This document shows, one piece after another, positions 52,080 through 60,852 of a stretch of DNA of 64,000 bases. The translations under genes and the position numbers were made by a program. The stretch's first letter is position 1. Every line of letters begins with the position of its first letter. The DNA is taken from the NCBI RefSeq assembly GCF_026339955.1, contig NZ_JAPEPW010000001.1, positions 1,426,001 through 1,490,000 of the forward strand, given 5' to 3'. This DNA is from Streptomyces sp. NBC_01549. GTDB taxonomy: Bacteria > Actinomycetota > Actinomycetes > Streptomycetales > Streptomycetaceae. The notes beneath the pieces were generated by a model that was not told where the DNA came from, ran no database searches, and was given only the letters and a program-made list of their open reading frames with translations.

Positions 52080-52802
52080 ATGGACAGCACCGCATCCACC
52101 TCGCTGGCCTCGCTCTGGGACCAGGTCTCCGGCACCCAGCCGGACCCCGATCTGTGGGTGGTGATAGCCACCCTGGTCGCCGCTCTCGCGGTGATCGTCC
52201 CGCACGGCGTCTGGCGCGTCTCCCGCAACGCCATCACCATCGCGCACGAGGGCGGCCACGGGCTGGTGGCGCTGCTGACCGGGCGGAGCCTCAGCGGCAT
52301 CCGGCTGCACTCCGACACCAGCGGCCTCACCGTCAGCCGCGGCAAGCCCACCGGTCTCGGCATGATCCTCACCGCGGCGGCCGGCTACACGGCTCCCCCG
52401 CTGCTCGGCCTCGGCGGCGCCGCGCTGCTGGGCCTGGGACGCATCACCCTGCTGCTGTGGCTGGCAACGGCTCTGCTCGTCGCGATGCTGGTGATGATCC
52501 GCAACGCCTACGGGGCGCTCACCGTGATCCTCACCGGCGGCATGTTCCTGCTGGTGTCCTGGCTCGCCGGACCCCAGGTGCAGGCGGCGTTCGCGTACGC
52601 CGTGGTGTGGTTCCTGCTGCTCGGCGGTGTCCGTCCGGCCTTCGAACTCCAGGCCAAGCGCAGCCGGGGCGGCGCCGGCGACTCCGACGCCGACCAGCTC
52701 TCCCGCCTCACCCACGTCCCGGCGGGTCTGTGGCTGTTCCTGTTCCACGCGGTGTCCCTGTGCTCGCTGCTGGGCGGTGGCCGCTGGCTGCTGGGGTACT
52801 GA
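52080..52802 (+). CDS. M50-family membrane metallopeptidase-like protein
   Basis: 240-residue integral membrane protein. The zinc motif HEGGH (IAHEGGHGLVALL, about 55-59) is followed by hydrophobic segments: GLGMILTAAAGYTAPPLLGLGG, LLLWLATALLVAMLVMI, VILTGGMFLLVSWLAG and VVWFLLLGGVRPAF. The family acts in intramembrane proteolysis, though this short form lacks a PDZ domain. The third ligand Asp is not obvious. Diverges from SRAP. AGAGGGAG precedes the ATG at 52080. Confidence 0.85.
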   Translation: MDSTASTSLASLWDQVSGTQPDPDLWVVIATLVAALAVIVPHGVWRVSRNAITIAHEGGHGLVALLTGRSLSGIRLHSDTSGLTVSRGKPTGLGMILTAAAGYTAPPLLGLGGAALLGLGRITLLLWLATALLVAMLVMIRNAYGALTVILTGGMFLLVSWLAGPQVQAAFAYAVVWFLLLGGVRPAFELQAKRSRGGAGDSDADQLSRLTHVPAGLWLFLFHAVSLCSLLGGGRWLLGY

Positions 52803-52881
52803 GGCACCCCAGCAGCTTTCGATCACATTCCGTCACTTTTGATCAAGATCTCCCCCCACCCCCACCCACTAAAGTGGGCGC

Positions 52882-54222
52882 ATGACCGCGAACCCCGCCC
52901 ACACCGCCCTCTGGCCCGCCCCGCACGCGAGCGGAGCCGTCGACGCGACGGTCCACGTGCCGGGGTCCAAGTCGGTCACCAACCGTGCCCTGGTCCTCGC
53001 CGCGCTCGCCTCGGAGCCGGGCTGGCTGCGCCGCCCGCTGCGCTCCCGCGACACGCTGCTGATGGCGGGCGCGCTGCGCGCGATGGGCGTCGGTATCGAG
53101 GAGACGGTGGCGTCCAGCTCCACGGTCGCCGCGGGCCCGGACGCCTCCGGCGAGGCCTGGCGGGTCATCCCCTCGGGCCTGCAGGGCCCGGCCACGGTCG
53201 ACGTCGGCAACGCCGGCACCGTGATGCGCTTCCTGCCCCCGGTCGCCGCCCTCGCGGACGGCCCCATCCGCTTCGACGGCGACCCCCGGTCGTACGAACG
53301 ACCCCTGAACGGGGTGATCGACGCGCTGCGCCTGCTCGGCGCCCGCATCGACGACGACGGCCGCGGCGCGCTGCCGCTGACCGTGCACGGCGGCGGCGCC
53401 CTGGACGGCGGCCCGGTGGAGATCGACGCGTCCTCGTCGTCCCAGTTCGTGAGCGCCCTCCTGCTGTCCGGGCCGCGCTTCAACCAGGGGGTGGAGGTCC
53501 GCCACATCGGCTCGACGCTGCCCTCCATGCCGCACATCCGGATGACGGTCGACATGCTGCGCGCGGTCGGCGCACAGGTGGACACCCCGGAGTCGGGCGG
53601 CGAGCCCAACGTCTGGCGGGTCACGCCCGGCGCGCTGCTCGGCCGCGACCTGATCATCGAGCCGGACCTGTCGAACGCGCAGCCGTTCCTGGCGGCGGCC
53701 CTGGTGACCGGCGGCACGGTCGTCATCCCCGACTGGCCCGCGCGCACCACCCAGCCCGGTGACCGACTGCGGGAGATCTTCACCGAGATGGGCGGTTCCT
53801 GCGAACTGACCGACAGCGGTCTGGAGTTCACCGGTTCGGGTGCGATCCACGGCATCGACGTGGACCTGGGCGAGGTCGGCGAGCTGACCCCGGGCATCGC
53901 GGCGGTCGCGGCCCTCGCCGACGCCCCGTCCACCCTGCGCGGCGTGGCCCATCTGCGCCTGCACGAGACGGACCGGCTGGCCGCGCTCACCAAGGAGATC
54001 AACGAACTCGGCGGTGACGTCACCGAGACCGCCGACGGCCTGCACATCCGCCCGCGCCGACTGCACGGCGGCACCTTCCACACGTACGACGACCACCGCA
54101 TGGCGACCGCCGGCGCGATCATCGGGCTGGCGGTGGAGGGCGTACAGATCGAGAACGTGGCGACGACGGCGAAGACCCTGCCGGACTTCCCCGATCTGTG
54201 GACCGGAATGCTCGGGAACTGA
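52882..54222 (+). CDS. aroA: 3-phosphoshikimate 1-carboxyvinyltransferase (EPSP synthase)
   Basis: 446-residue class I-like EPSP synthase joining shikimate-3-phosphate and PEP in the chorismate pathway. The N-terminal [17 protein letters not shown] binds substrate phosphate. [18 protein letters not shown] is the PEP/glyphosate loop, and DSSS-type [14 protein letters not shown] and [12 protein letters not shown] with the catalytic Asp/Glu follow. KSVTNRA contains the essential Lys. The ATG at 52882 follows a short AT-rich stretch. It is adjacent to rsgA, 17 bp downstream, so they are probably one operon. Confidence 0.95.
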   Translation: MTANPAHTALWPAPHASGAVDATVHVPGSKSVTNRALVLAALASEPGWLRRPLRSRDTLLMAGALRAMGVGIEETVASSSTVAAGPDASGEAWRVIPSGLQGPATVDVGNAGTVMRFLPPVAALADGPIRFDGDPRSYERPLNGVIDALRLLGARIDDDGRGALPLTVHGGGALDGGPVEIDASSSSQFVSALLLSGPRFNQGVEVRHIGSTLPSMPHIRMTVDMLRAVGAQVDTPESGGEPNVWRVTPGALLGRDLIIEPDLSNAQPFLAAALVTGGTVVIPDWPARTTQPGDRLREIFTEMGGSCELTDSGLEFTGSGAIHGIDVDLGEVGELTPGIAAVAALADAPSTLRGVAHLRLHETDRLAALTKEINELGGDVTETADGLHIRPRRLHGGTFHTYDDHRMATAGAIIGLAVEGVQIENVATTAKTLPDFPDLWTGMLGN

Positions 54223-54238
54223 CGGGCGGACCGGGATC

Positions 54239-55249
54239 ATGCGCCGCTACGGCAAGCACACCGACGAGGACGACATCCGCCAGCGCCCCAACCGCAAGGG
54301 CAACCGTCCGCGTACGAACATCCGCCCCAAGCACGAGGAGGCGGTCGAGGGCATGGTCGTCACCGTCGACCGGGGCCGTCTGACCTGCCTCGTCGATGAC
54401 CGCCTCGTGACGGCGATGAAGGCCCGCGAGCTGGGCCGCAAGGCCGCCGTCGTCGGTGACCGCGTCGCCATCGTCGGCGATCTGTCCGGCGAGAAGGACA
54501 CCCTCGCCCGCATCGTCCGCATCGAGCCGCGCAGCTCGGTGCTGCGCCGCACGGCCGACGACGACGATCCCTACGAGCGCGTGGTCGTCGCCAACGCCGA
54601 CCAACTCGCCATCGTCACCGCCCTCGCCGACCCCGAGCCGCGCCCGCGCCTGATCGACCGCTGCCTGGTCGCCGCGTACGACGCCGGCCTGGAGCCCCTG
54701 CTGGTGCTGACCAAGTCGGACCTCTCCCCGCCCGACGAACTCCTGGAGCTGTACGGGGCGTTGGGCGTCCCCTACGTCGTGACGAGCCGGGAGGAGCTGG
54801 AGAGCGGCGCGGCGGTCGACCGGGTGCGCAAGCAGTTGGACGGCAAGGTCACGGCGTTCGTCGGGCACTCCGGCGTGGGCAAGACGACCCTGGTCAACGC
54901 GCTGGTCTCGCAGGAGCGGCGGCGCAGCACCGGTCATGTGAACGCCGTCACGGGCCGCGGCCGTCACACCACGACCTCGGCGCGCGCGATCCCGTTGCCG
55001 GGCAGCGAGGGCTGGGTCATCGACACCCCCGGCGTGCGCTCCTTCGGCCTGCACCACGTCGACCCGTCCCGGGTCATCCACGCCTTCCCCGATCTCGAAC
55101 CCGGTACCGAGGGCTGTCCGCGCGCGTGCAGCCACGACGAGCCGGACTGCGCGCTGGACCAGTGGGTGGCGGACGGTCACGCGGACCCGGCCCGGCTCTA
55201 CTCCCTGCGCAGGCTGCTGGCCACGCGGGAACGTACCGAGGGTGACTGA
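54239..55249 (+). CDS. rsgA: ribosome small-subunit-dependent GTPase A
   Basis: 336-residue circularly permuted GTPase that acts in 30S subunit maturation. OB-fold region: about 35-95. G motifs in permuted order: LTKSDL (G4), GHSGVGKTTL (G1), GRHTTT (G2) and DTPGVRSF (G3). The C-terminal zinc knuckle is seen as CPRACSHDEPDC, with Cys, His and Cys ligands. The basic N-terminus (RPNRKGNRPRTNIRPKH) probably contacts rRNA. ATG 54239, 17 bp after aroA. Confidence 0.95.
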   Translation: MRRYGKHTDEDDIRQRPNRKGNRPRTNIRPKHEEAVEGMVVTVDRGRLTCLVDDRLVTAMKARELGRKAAVVGDRVAIVGDLSGEKDTLARIVRIEPRSSVLRRTADDDDPYERVVVANADQLAIVTALADPEPRPRLIDRCLVAAYDAGLEPLLVLTKSDLSPPDELLELYGALGVPYVVTSREELESGAAVDRVRKQLDGKVTAFVGHSGVGKTTLVNALVSQERRRSTGHVNAVTGRGRHTTTSARAIPLPGSEGWVIDTPGVRSFGLHHVDPSRVIHAFPDLEPGTEGCPRACSHDEPDCALDQWVADGHADPARLYSLRRLLATRERTEGD

Positions 55250-55301
55250 GTCCCTCGAGCCCCCCCCCCTTGTGACCTCCGCGTTGTTTGCGTGGGCGGC
55301 C

Positions 55302-55333
55302 CGTCGGTAAGTGCTTAGCCGGTCGGTAAATGC
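55302..55333. promoter_or_regulatory. direct repeats before the SMR gene, candidate TetR operator
   Basis: CGTCGGTAAGTGC and GGTCGGTAAATGC lie in direct orientation 19 bp apart (55302-55314 and 55321-55333), with TAAGTGCTTA giving partial dyad symmetry. The distance to the SMR ATG is 67 bp. Confidence 0.4.
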
Positions 55334-55399
55334 ATAATCGCACCAAGCCGGACCCAGGCCAGACGAAGCAGTCGACGTGCGGACACGGGAGGACGAGAC

Positions 55400-55723
55400 A
55401 TGGCGTGGCTGCTGGTCGTTGTGGCGGGACTGCTCGAGACCGGCTTCGCCGTCTGTCTGAAGCTCTCGCACGGCTTCACCAGACTCTGGCCGACGATCGC
55501 CTTCTGCGTGTTCGCGCTCGGCAGCTTCGGTCTGCTGACCCTCGCCCTGCGGAAGCTCGACGTCGGCCCGGCGTACGCGGTGTGGACCGGCATCGGTGCG
55601 GCGGGCACCGCCATCTACGGCATGGTCTTCCTCGGCGACCTGGTGTCGACGCTCAAGATCGTCTCCATCAGCTTCGTCATCATCGGCGTCATCGGCCTCC
55701 AGCTCTCGGGCTCCGCCCACTGA
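55400..55723 (+). CDS. SMR-family small efflux protein (Gdx/SugE-like)
   Basis: 107 residues with four transmembrane helices, the first carrying the essential Glu in VAGLLETGFAVCLKLS (E14). WTGIGAAGTAIYGMVFLGD matches the SugE/Gdx subgroup, which exports guanidinium or small quaternary cations. It works as an antiparallel dimer. No guanidine riboswitch is visible upstream. GGGAGG lies 9 bp before the ATG. It is convergent with the TetR gene, 37 bp away. Confidence 0.9.
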   Translation: MAWLLVVVAGLLETGFAVCLKLSHGFTRLWPTIAFCVFALGSFGLLTLALRKLDVGPAYAVWTGIGAAGTAIYGMVFLGDLVSTLKIVSISFVIIGVIGLQLSGSAH

Positions 55724-55760
55724 GGCGTCCCGCCCAGCCGCCGAGGCACCCCGGAAGACG

Positions 55761-56366
55761 TCACCTCAACTGCCGAGGCAACGCACCGCGCACCAGCTCC
55801 GTCACCCCACCCTCCCCCGGCGGAGCCGCCACACACGACAGCGACAACCGCACCACCAGCTCACAGGCCCCGGCCAACTCACCCACGTCCGCCCTCATCG
55901 CCCCGGGCCCGGACAACGCCGCGACGGCCCGATCCCGTACGAGGGCCACGAAGTCGGCCGGCGAGGGCAACGGACCGTCCGCCCTGCGCTGCGCGGGTAC
56001 CACGGACGACGACGGCACCGCCGAGAGCGTGGGCGACGGCAGCCGCTCGCTCCAGCACCCGGTCAGCATGGCCCGTACGAGCGCGTTGCCCCGGGCCGCC
56101 GACATGGTCCACTCGGCGGTCGCGACCAGCCGCTCACACGCGTCCGCGTGGGCGGCCAGCGCGCGCTCGACACCGGCGAGATAGCCGTCGGCCTCCCGCC
56201 GTACGAGGGCGCGGGCCAGCCCTTTCTTGCTTCCGAACTCGTTGTAGAGCGTCTGGCGGGACACACCGGCCACGGCGGCGACGTCGACCATCCGCACCGT
56301 GGACCACGGGCGGTGTGCGAGCGCCGTATAGGCGGCATCCAGAAGGGATTCCCGCGCTGCAGGCAT
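55761..56366 (-). CDS. TetR-family transcriptional regulator
   Basis: 201 residues. The HTH is near 8-55 (LLDAAYTALAHRPWSTVRMVDVAAVAGVSRQTLYNEFGSKKGLARAL). The C-terminal ligand/dimer domain is Ala/Arg-rich. GGGAGGCG precedes the ATG. Its likely target is the convergent SMR gene, but this is inferred only from closeness; the ligand is unknown. Confidence 0.88.
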   Translation of the reverse strand: MPAARESLLDAAYTALAHRPWSTVRMVDVAAVAGVSRQTLYNEFGSKKGLARALVRREADGYLAGVERALAAHADACERLVATAEWTMSAARGNALVRAMLTGCWSERLPSPTLSAVPSSSVVPAQRRADGPLPSPADFVALVRDRAVAALSGPGAMRADVGELAGACELVVRLSLSCVAAPPGEGGVTELVRGALPRQLR

Positions 56367-56610
56367 CTTTCGCCTCCCTGGGGGCGAGCGGGCGGCACTG
56401 CAGCTCAGATTTGACGCGTGCAGGGGCACTGTCAAGGGTTTGCGGCGGCGGCGAGGGGCGTACGTCGTCCCCCGCACGCCGCGATGATCAACCAGGCCGT
56501 ACGACCCGCGCCCCGAGGCGCCCCGAGCCCCATGCCCGTGCCCGTGCCCGTGCCCGATGATCCCCCGGGCCGTATGGCTGTGGCGCGAGTGGGCCATATA
56601 CGGTGCAGTC

Positions 56611-57411
56611 ATGCCCGACTATCGCGATGACCTGCGCCTGGCCCATGTCCTGGCGGACGCCGCCGACGCGGCGACGATGGACCGGTTCAAGGCGCTCGAC
56701 CTCAAGGTCGAGACCAAGCCGGACATGACGCCGGTGAGCGAGGCGGACAAGGCCGCCGAGGAGCTGATCCGGGGCCATCTCCAGCGGGCACGGCCGCGCG
56801 ACGCGATCCTCGGCGAGGAGTACGGCATCGAGGGCACGGGTCCGCGCCGCTGGGTGATCGACCCGATCGACGGCACCAAGAACTACGTCCGCGGGGTGCC
56901 CGTCTGGGCCACGCTGATCTCCCTGATGGAGGCGGGCGAGGGCGGCTACCAGCCGGTGGTCGGGGTGGTCTCCGCGCCCGCGCTGGGCCGCCGCTGGTGG
57001 GCGGCGAAGGGGCACGGCGCGTTCACCGGCCGCAGCCTGTCCTCGGCCACCCGTCTGAAGGTGTCCCAGGTCTCGCGGATGGCCGACGCGTCCTTCGCGT
57101 ACTCCTCGCTCTCCGGCTGGGAGGACCAGGGCCGCCTCGACGGGTTCCTGGACCTGACGAAGGCGGTCTGGCGCACGCGCGGGTACGGCGACTTCTGGCC
57201 GTACATGATGGTCGCGGAGGGCTCGGTGGACATCTGCGCGGAGCCCGAGCTGTCGCTGTGGGACATGGCGGCGAACGCAATCGTGGTGACCGAGGCGGGC
57301 GGATCCTTCACCGGCCTCGACGGCCGCCCGGGCCCGCACAGCGGCAACGCGGCCGCGTCGAACGGTACCCTCCACGACGAGCTGCTGGGTTATCTGAACC
57401 AGCGCTACTGA
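56611..57411 (+). CDS. hisN: histidinol-phosphatase HisN (inositol-monophosphatase type)
   Basis: 266 residues. Metal-site residues: Glu in ILGEEYGI, the [12 protein letters not shown] motif (Asp, Asp and Asp-Gly-Thr) and the C-terminal [15 protein letters not shown]. It hydrolyses L-histidinol phosphate in histidine biosynthesis; the length fits S. coelicolor HisN (SCO5208 as I recall). A fructose-bisphosphatase/IMPase activity cannot be excluded from sequence. ATG 56611 gives the conserved [15 protein letters not shown] start; the mRNA is probably leaderless. Confidence 0.9.
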   Translation: MPDYRDDLRLAHVLADAADAATMDRFKALDLKVETKPDMTPVSEADKAAEELIRGHLQRARPRDAILGEEYGIEGTGPRRWVIDPIDGTKNYVRGVPVWATLISLMEAGEGGYQPVVGVVSAPALGRRWWAAKGHGAFTGRSLSSATRLKVSQVSRMADASFAYSSLSGWEDQGRLDGFLDLTKAVWRTRGYGDFWPYMMVAEGSVDICAEPELSLWDMAANAIVVTEAGGSFTGLDGRPGPHSGNAAASNGTLHDELLGYLNQRY

Positions 57412-57608
57412 GCCGACGAGGCGCCGGGGCTTCTGAACCAGGCGGTGCTGAAGAGCCGATGGTGCGCCCTTGTGACCCATGGGCGCCCCCGAAACCATCG
57501 CACGCCCTCTTGTTGACCCTCCCTTTAACTGCGACCCTGAGAGTCCCCCCACTTGTGAACTTGTGAATCGCTTCTCTTGGCGCTTCACCAAGGAGGTGGC
57601 TCCAGCCC

Positions 57609-58001
57609 ATGCTCGTCCGCGACGCCATGAGCACGGTGGTCCTGACCATCGGCCCGGCACACACTCTCCGCCAGGCGGCCTGCCTGATGTCCTCCCGCCG
57701 CGTAGGCGCGGCCGTCGTCCACGACGAGGACTCCTCCGGCCTCGGCATCCTCACCGAACGCGACATCCTCAACTCGATCGCCCTCGGGCAGAACCCGGAC
57801 ACCGAGACCGCAGGCACCCACACCACCACCGACGTCGTCTTCGCCGCTCCCGGCTGGACCCTGGAGGAGGCCGCGGCGGCAATGGCGCACGGTGGCTTCC
57901 GACACCTGATCGTGCTCGACGACCGAGGCCCGGTCGGCATCGTCTCGGTCCGCGACATCATCCGCTGCTGGGCTCCCAAGCGGCAGCGGGTGCCCGCGTA
58001 G
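57609..58001 (+). CDS. two-CBS-domain protein
   Basis: 130 residues made of a CBS pair: VRDAMSTVVLTIGPAHTLRQAACLM...GLGILTERDILNSIA, then TDVVFAAPGWTLEEAAAAMAHGGFRHLIVLDD...GIVSVRDIIRCW. It forms a Bateman module that binds adenine nucleotides or SAM and probably regulates a partner. AAGGAGGTGG is a near-perfect ribosome-binding site for the ATG at 57609. No partner gene is fused or adjacent. Confidence 0.88.
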   Translation: MLVRDAMSTVVLTIGPAHTLRQAACLMSSRRVGAAVVHDEDSSGLGILTERDILNSIALGQNPDTETAGTHTTTDVVFAAPGWTLEEAAAAMAHGGFRHLIVLDDRGPVGIVSVRDIIRCWAPKRQRVPA

Positions 58002-58074
58002 ACCCCCTCAGGCGCCGCTCCCGAGACACCGCTCCCGGGGTGCCGCTCCCGGGGCCGGGCCCGCACATGCCGAC

Positions 58075-58111
58075 GGGCCGGACCCCTCATCACTCAGAGG
58101 GGATCCGGCCC
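58075..58111. terminator. bidirectional terminator between CBS and catalase genes
   Basis: A 14-bp stem with one bulged base (58075-58088 with 58097-58111) between convergent genes. Confidence 0.75.
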
Positions 58112-58143
58112 ACCGCCCACGACAAGCGATCCAGTGCTGGTTG

Positions 58144-59613
58144 TCAGCCGCGCAGGGCCTGGACCGCGGCCTCCAGCCGCTTGCCGAAGTCTTCGTCGGC
58201 CTGACGGAAGTTGTTGATCGCGCGCTCGGCGATGTCGTCACGGGAGACCTTGGCGATGAAACCCGCCAGGTTCGCGATCAGCCGCCCCTGCTCGTCCTCC
58301 GACATCAAGCGGTACAGGTTGCCCGCCTGCACGAAGTCGTCGTCCTCGGAGTGGGACGGCGCCTCGGCCTCACCGGTGTGGCCGGTCACCGCGATCGGCT
58401 GCCACAGCGGCCGGTCTGTCTGGAACGGGCCGCCGAAGCTGTTCGGCTCGTAGTTCTTCGCGCCCTTGTGACGACCGTCGTACAGGGAGCCGTCACGGGA
58501 GTTGGTGCGCGCCACGGTGGCGTGCGGGCGGTTCACCGGCAGGTGGTCGGCGTTGATACCGACGCGGTAGCGGTGCGCGTCTCCGTACGCGAAGAGCCGC
58601 CCTTGGAGCATCTTGTCGGGCGAGGGCCCGATGCCCGGCACGAAGTGTGCCGGCGAGAAGATGCTCTGCTCGACCTCGGCGAAGACGTTCTCCGGGTTGC
58701 GGTTGAGCTCCAGCTTGCCGATCTCGATCGGCGGGTAGTCCTCGTGCGGCCACACCTTGGTGAGGTCGAACGGGTTGAAGCGGTAGTCGGCCGCCTCGGC
58801 CGCCGGCATGATCTGCACCTGCACGGTCCAGGACGGGAACTCACCGCGCTCGATGGCCTCGCGCAGGTCGCGCTGGTGGGAGTCCGGGTCCTCACCGGCG
58901 AGCTTGCCCGCCTCTTCCGCGGTGAGGTTCTTGATGCCCTGGTCGGTCTTGAAGTGGTACTTGACCCAGAAGACCTCGCCGGCCTCGTTGTTCCACTGGT
59001 ACGTGTGCGAGCCGTACCCGTTGAGATGCCGGTAGGAGGCCGGAATCCCCCGGTCACCGAAGAGCCAGGTCACCTGATGCGTGCTCTCGGGGCTGAGGCC
59101 CCAGAAATCCCACACATTGTCAGCCTCCTGCGAACCGGTGTACGGGTCGCGCTTCTGCGTGTGGATGAAGTCGGGGAACTTGATGGCGTCCTTGATGAAG
59201 AACACCGGGGTGTTGTTGCCGACGAGGTCGTAGTTGCCCTCCTCGGTGTAGAACTTCAGCGCGAAGCCGCGGGGGTCACGGACCGCGTCCGCGGAACCGA
59301 GGTTGCCGGCCACCGTCGAGAACCGCAGGAAGGTCTCGGTCTGCTTGCCCACCTCGGAGAGGAACCCGGCACGGGTGTACCGGGTGACATCCGCGGTGAC
59401 CGTGAAGGTGCCGTAGGCGGCGGCGCCACGGGCGTGCACGACGCGCTCCGGGATGCGCTCGCGGTTGAAGTGGGCGAGCTTCTCGAGAAGCAGCTGGTCC
59501 TGAACGAGCACCGGGCCACCGACGCCCGCGGTCTCGCTGTTCTGGTTGTCGGCCACCGGCGCGCCGGCCTCCGTCGTAAGCGGTCCCTGCGTCACGTACG
59601 CCTCCTGCGTCAT
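58144..59613 (-). CDS. catA: monofunctional heme catalase (clade 3)
   Basis: 489-residue catalase. The distal His is in [18 protein letters not shown], the Asn in [12 protein letters not shown], and the proximal heme Tyr in [19 protein letters not shown]-binding positions are in the last third. It breaks down hydrogen peroxide in the cytosol. The gene is divergent from catR, 137 bp between starts; in Streptomyces CatR represses catA and itself. A CatR-box candidate lies in this gap. AGGAGGCG lies close before the ATG. Confidence 0.96.
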   Translation of the reverse strand: MTQEAYVTQGPLTTEAGAPVADNQNSETAGVGGPVLVQDQLLLEKLAHFNRERIPERVVHARGAAAYGTFTVTADVTRYTRAGFLSEVGKQTETFLRFSTVAGNLGSADAVRDPRGFALKFYTEEGNYDLVGNNTPVFFIKDAIKFPDFIHTQKRDPYTGSQEADNVWDFWGLSPESTHQVTWLFGDRGIPASYRHLNGYGSHTYQWNNEAGEVFWVKYHFKTDQGIKNLTAEEAGKLAGEDPDSHQRDLREAIERGEFPSWTVQVQIMPAAEAADYRFNPFDLTKVWPHEDYPPIEIGKLELNRNPENVFAEVEQSIFSPAHFVPGIGPSPDKMLQGRLFAYGDAHRYRVGINADHLPVNRPHATVARTNSRDGSLYDGRHKGAKNYEPNSFGGPFQTDRPLWQPIAVTGHTGEAEAPSHSEDDDFVQAGNLYRLMSEDEQGRLIANLAGFIAKVSRDDIAERAINNFRQADEDFGKRLEAAVQALRG

Positions 59614-59673
59614 TCCGGACCGGTCCTACCCGGCCCTGCCCCCCTGGCCAATATCGAACCCGATCCTACAATG

Positions 59674-59682
59674 GACAATGTC
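59674..59682. promoter_or_regulatory. CatR/Fur-type operator candidate
   Basis: GACAATGTC is a 9-bp palindrome centred 65 bp before the catalase start and 73 bp before the catR start. The surrounding ACAATGGACAATGTCTAAGT is AT-rich for this genome and resembles PerR/FurA boxes. Confidence 0.55.
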
Positions 59683-59750
59683 TAAGTCAAGCACCAATCC
59701 AAATTCACACCTATTCAGGATCTGGTCCCCATGCTGTTAAGGTGGCCTGT

Positions 59751-60167
59751 ATGAGTGACCTGTTGGAACGACTGCGCGGACGCGGATGGCGAATGACCGC
59801 GCAGCGGCGTGTCGTGGCCGAGGTCCTCGACGGCGATCACGTCCATCTGACGGCCGACGAGGTCCATGCGCGGGCCGTCGCCAAGCTGCCCGAGATCTCC
59901 CGGGCGACCGTCTACAACACGTTGGGCGAGCTGGTCTCGCTCGGTGAGGTGCTGGAAGTCGCGACGGACAAGCGCGCCAAGCGCTACGACCCGAACGCGC
60001 ACCGTCCGCACCACCACCTGGTCTGCGCCCAGTGCGGCTCGATCCGCGACGTCCACCCGAGCGGCAACCCGCTCGCCGACCTCCCCGACTCGGAGCGCTT
60101 CGGCTTCACGGTCTCGGGTGTAGAGGTGACCTACCGGGGCCTGTGCCCCAACTGCGCGTCAGCCTGA
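59751..60167 (+). CDS. catR: Fur-family peroxide regulator CatR
   Basis: 138 residues. The winged HTH is about 1-80 (WRMTAQRRVVAEVLDG; ISRATVYNTLGELVSLG). Metal sites: HRPHHHLVCAQCGSIRD and a terminal CPNCASA. In S. coelicolor CatR senses H2O2 and controls catA. ATG 59751 is preferred; the transcript is possibly leaderless (TAAGGT just upstream). A terminator hairpin follows the gene. Confidence 0.92.
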   Translation: MSDLLERLRGRGWRMTAQRRVVAEVLDGDHVHLTADEVHARAVAKLPEISRATVYNTLGELVSLGEVLEVATDKRAKRYDPNAHRPHHHLVCAQCGSIRDVHPSGNPLADLPDSERFGFTVSGVEVTYRGLCPNCASA

Positions 60168-60182
60168 CCTAACCTGAGCACC

Positions 60183-60218
60183 CGAAGCCCCGGCGTCCAC
60201 GTGAACGCCGGGGCTTCG
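60183..60218 (+). terminator. catR terminator
   Basis: A perfect 14-bp stem (60183-60196 with 60205-60218) and 8-nt loop. Confidence 0.85.
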
Positions 60219-60240
60219 TACTACCGGTTCCCGAAAACGC

Positions 60241-60275
60241 CGAAGGGCCCAGATCTCAATGATCTGGGCCCTTCG
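60241..60275 (-). terminator. initiator tRNA terminator (copy 1)
   Basis: A perfect 15-bp stem (60241-60255 with 60261-60275), followed on the minus strand by GGCGTTTTCGGG. It lies 9 bp beyond the tRNA 3' end. Confidence 0.85.
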
Positions 60276-60283
60276 CCTTCAAG

Positions 60284-60357
60284 TAGCGGGGACAGGATTT
60301 GAACCTGCGACCTCTGGGTTATGAGCCCAGCGAGCTACCGAGCTGCTCCACCCCGCG
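60284..60357 (-). tRNA. initiator tRNA-fMet (CAU)
   Basis: 74-nt cloverleaf without encoded CCA. Anticodon CAU in the loop CUCAUAA. Three consecutive G:C pairs in the anticodon stem (CUGGG with CCCAG) and an unpaired 1-72 position mark an initiator. It is identical to the copy at 62936-63009. Confidence 0.95.
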
Positions 60358-60449
60358 TCGATGAACTGAACACTACGTCACCCGGCTGGACCAGCGCAAA
60401 TCACATAGCTCCCACCCCTCCGACACCTACCTGCGGAGCCTTGCGGGGG
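60358..60449. other. upstream flank of the first initiator tRNA
   Basis: Probable minus-strand promoter sequence (AT-richer 60360-60410), then the left edge of the 24-bp array. Confidence 0.35.
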
Positions 60450-60786
60450 CTGGGGCGGAGCCCCGCAGGGGTGCGGGGGGCGGAGCCCCGCAGGGGTGCA
60501 GGGGCGCAGCCCCACAGGGGTGCAGGGGCGCAGCCCCACAGGGGTGCAGGGGCGCAGCCCCACAGGGGTGCAGGGGCGCAGCCCCGCAGGGGTGCAGGGG
60601 CGCAGCCCCGCAGGGGTGCAGGGGCGCAGCCCCCGCAGGGGTGCAGGGGCGCAGCCCCACAGGGGTGCAGGGGCGCAGCCCCACAGGGGTGCAGGGGCGC
60701 AGCCCCACAGGGGTGCAGGGGCGCAGCCCCGCAGGGGTGCAGGGGCGCAGCCCCGCAGGGGTGCAGGGGCGCAGCCCCCGGGGATG
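60450..60786. repeat. tandem array of fourteen 24-bp hairpin units
   Basis: The unit is GGGGTGCAGGGGCGCAGCCC plus CACA or CGCA. Each contains the self-complementary GGGGC-GCA-GCCCC. Units 1-2 carry CGGAGCCCC instead. Units 3-8 and 9-14 show the same variant order (three A-type, two G-type, one with an extra C), so a block of six units, about 145 bp, has been duplicated. Because 24 is a multiple of 3, several frames stay open, but none is a gene. Confidence 0.95.
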
Positions 60787-60852
60787 GGACGGGTAGGGGC
60801 GGCGGAGGCGAGGACAGGTCGAGGCCAGCCCCCACCACCCACCATCACAAGC

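Noticed and set aside
55250..55399. Guanidine riboswitch before the SMR gene
   Set aside because: No recognisable guanidine-I, -II or -III core was found in the leader.
60284..60357. Elongator tRNA-Met
   Set aside because: Three G:C pairs in the anticodon stem and a 1-72 mismatch identify the initiator type.
60450..60786. CRISPR array
   Set aside because: The units are contiguous without unique spacers, and no cas genes are present.
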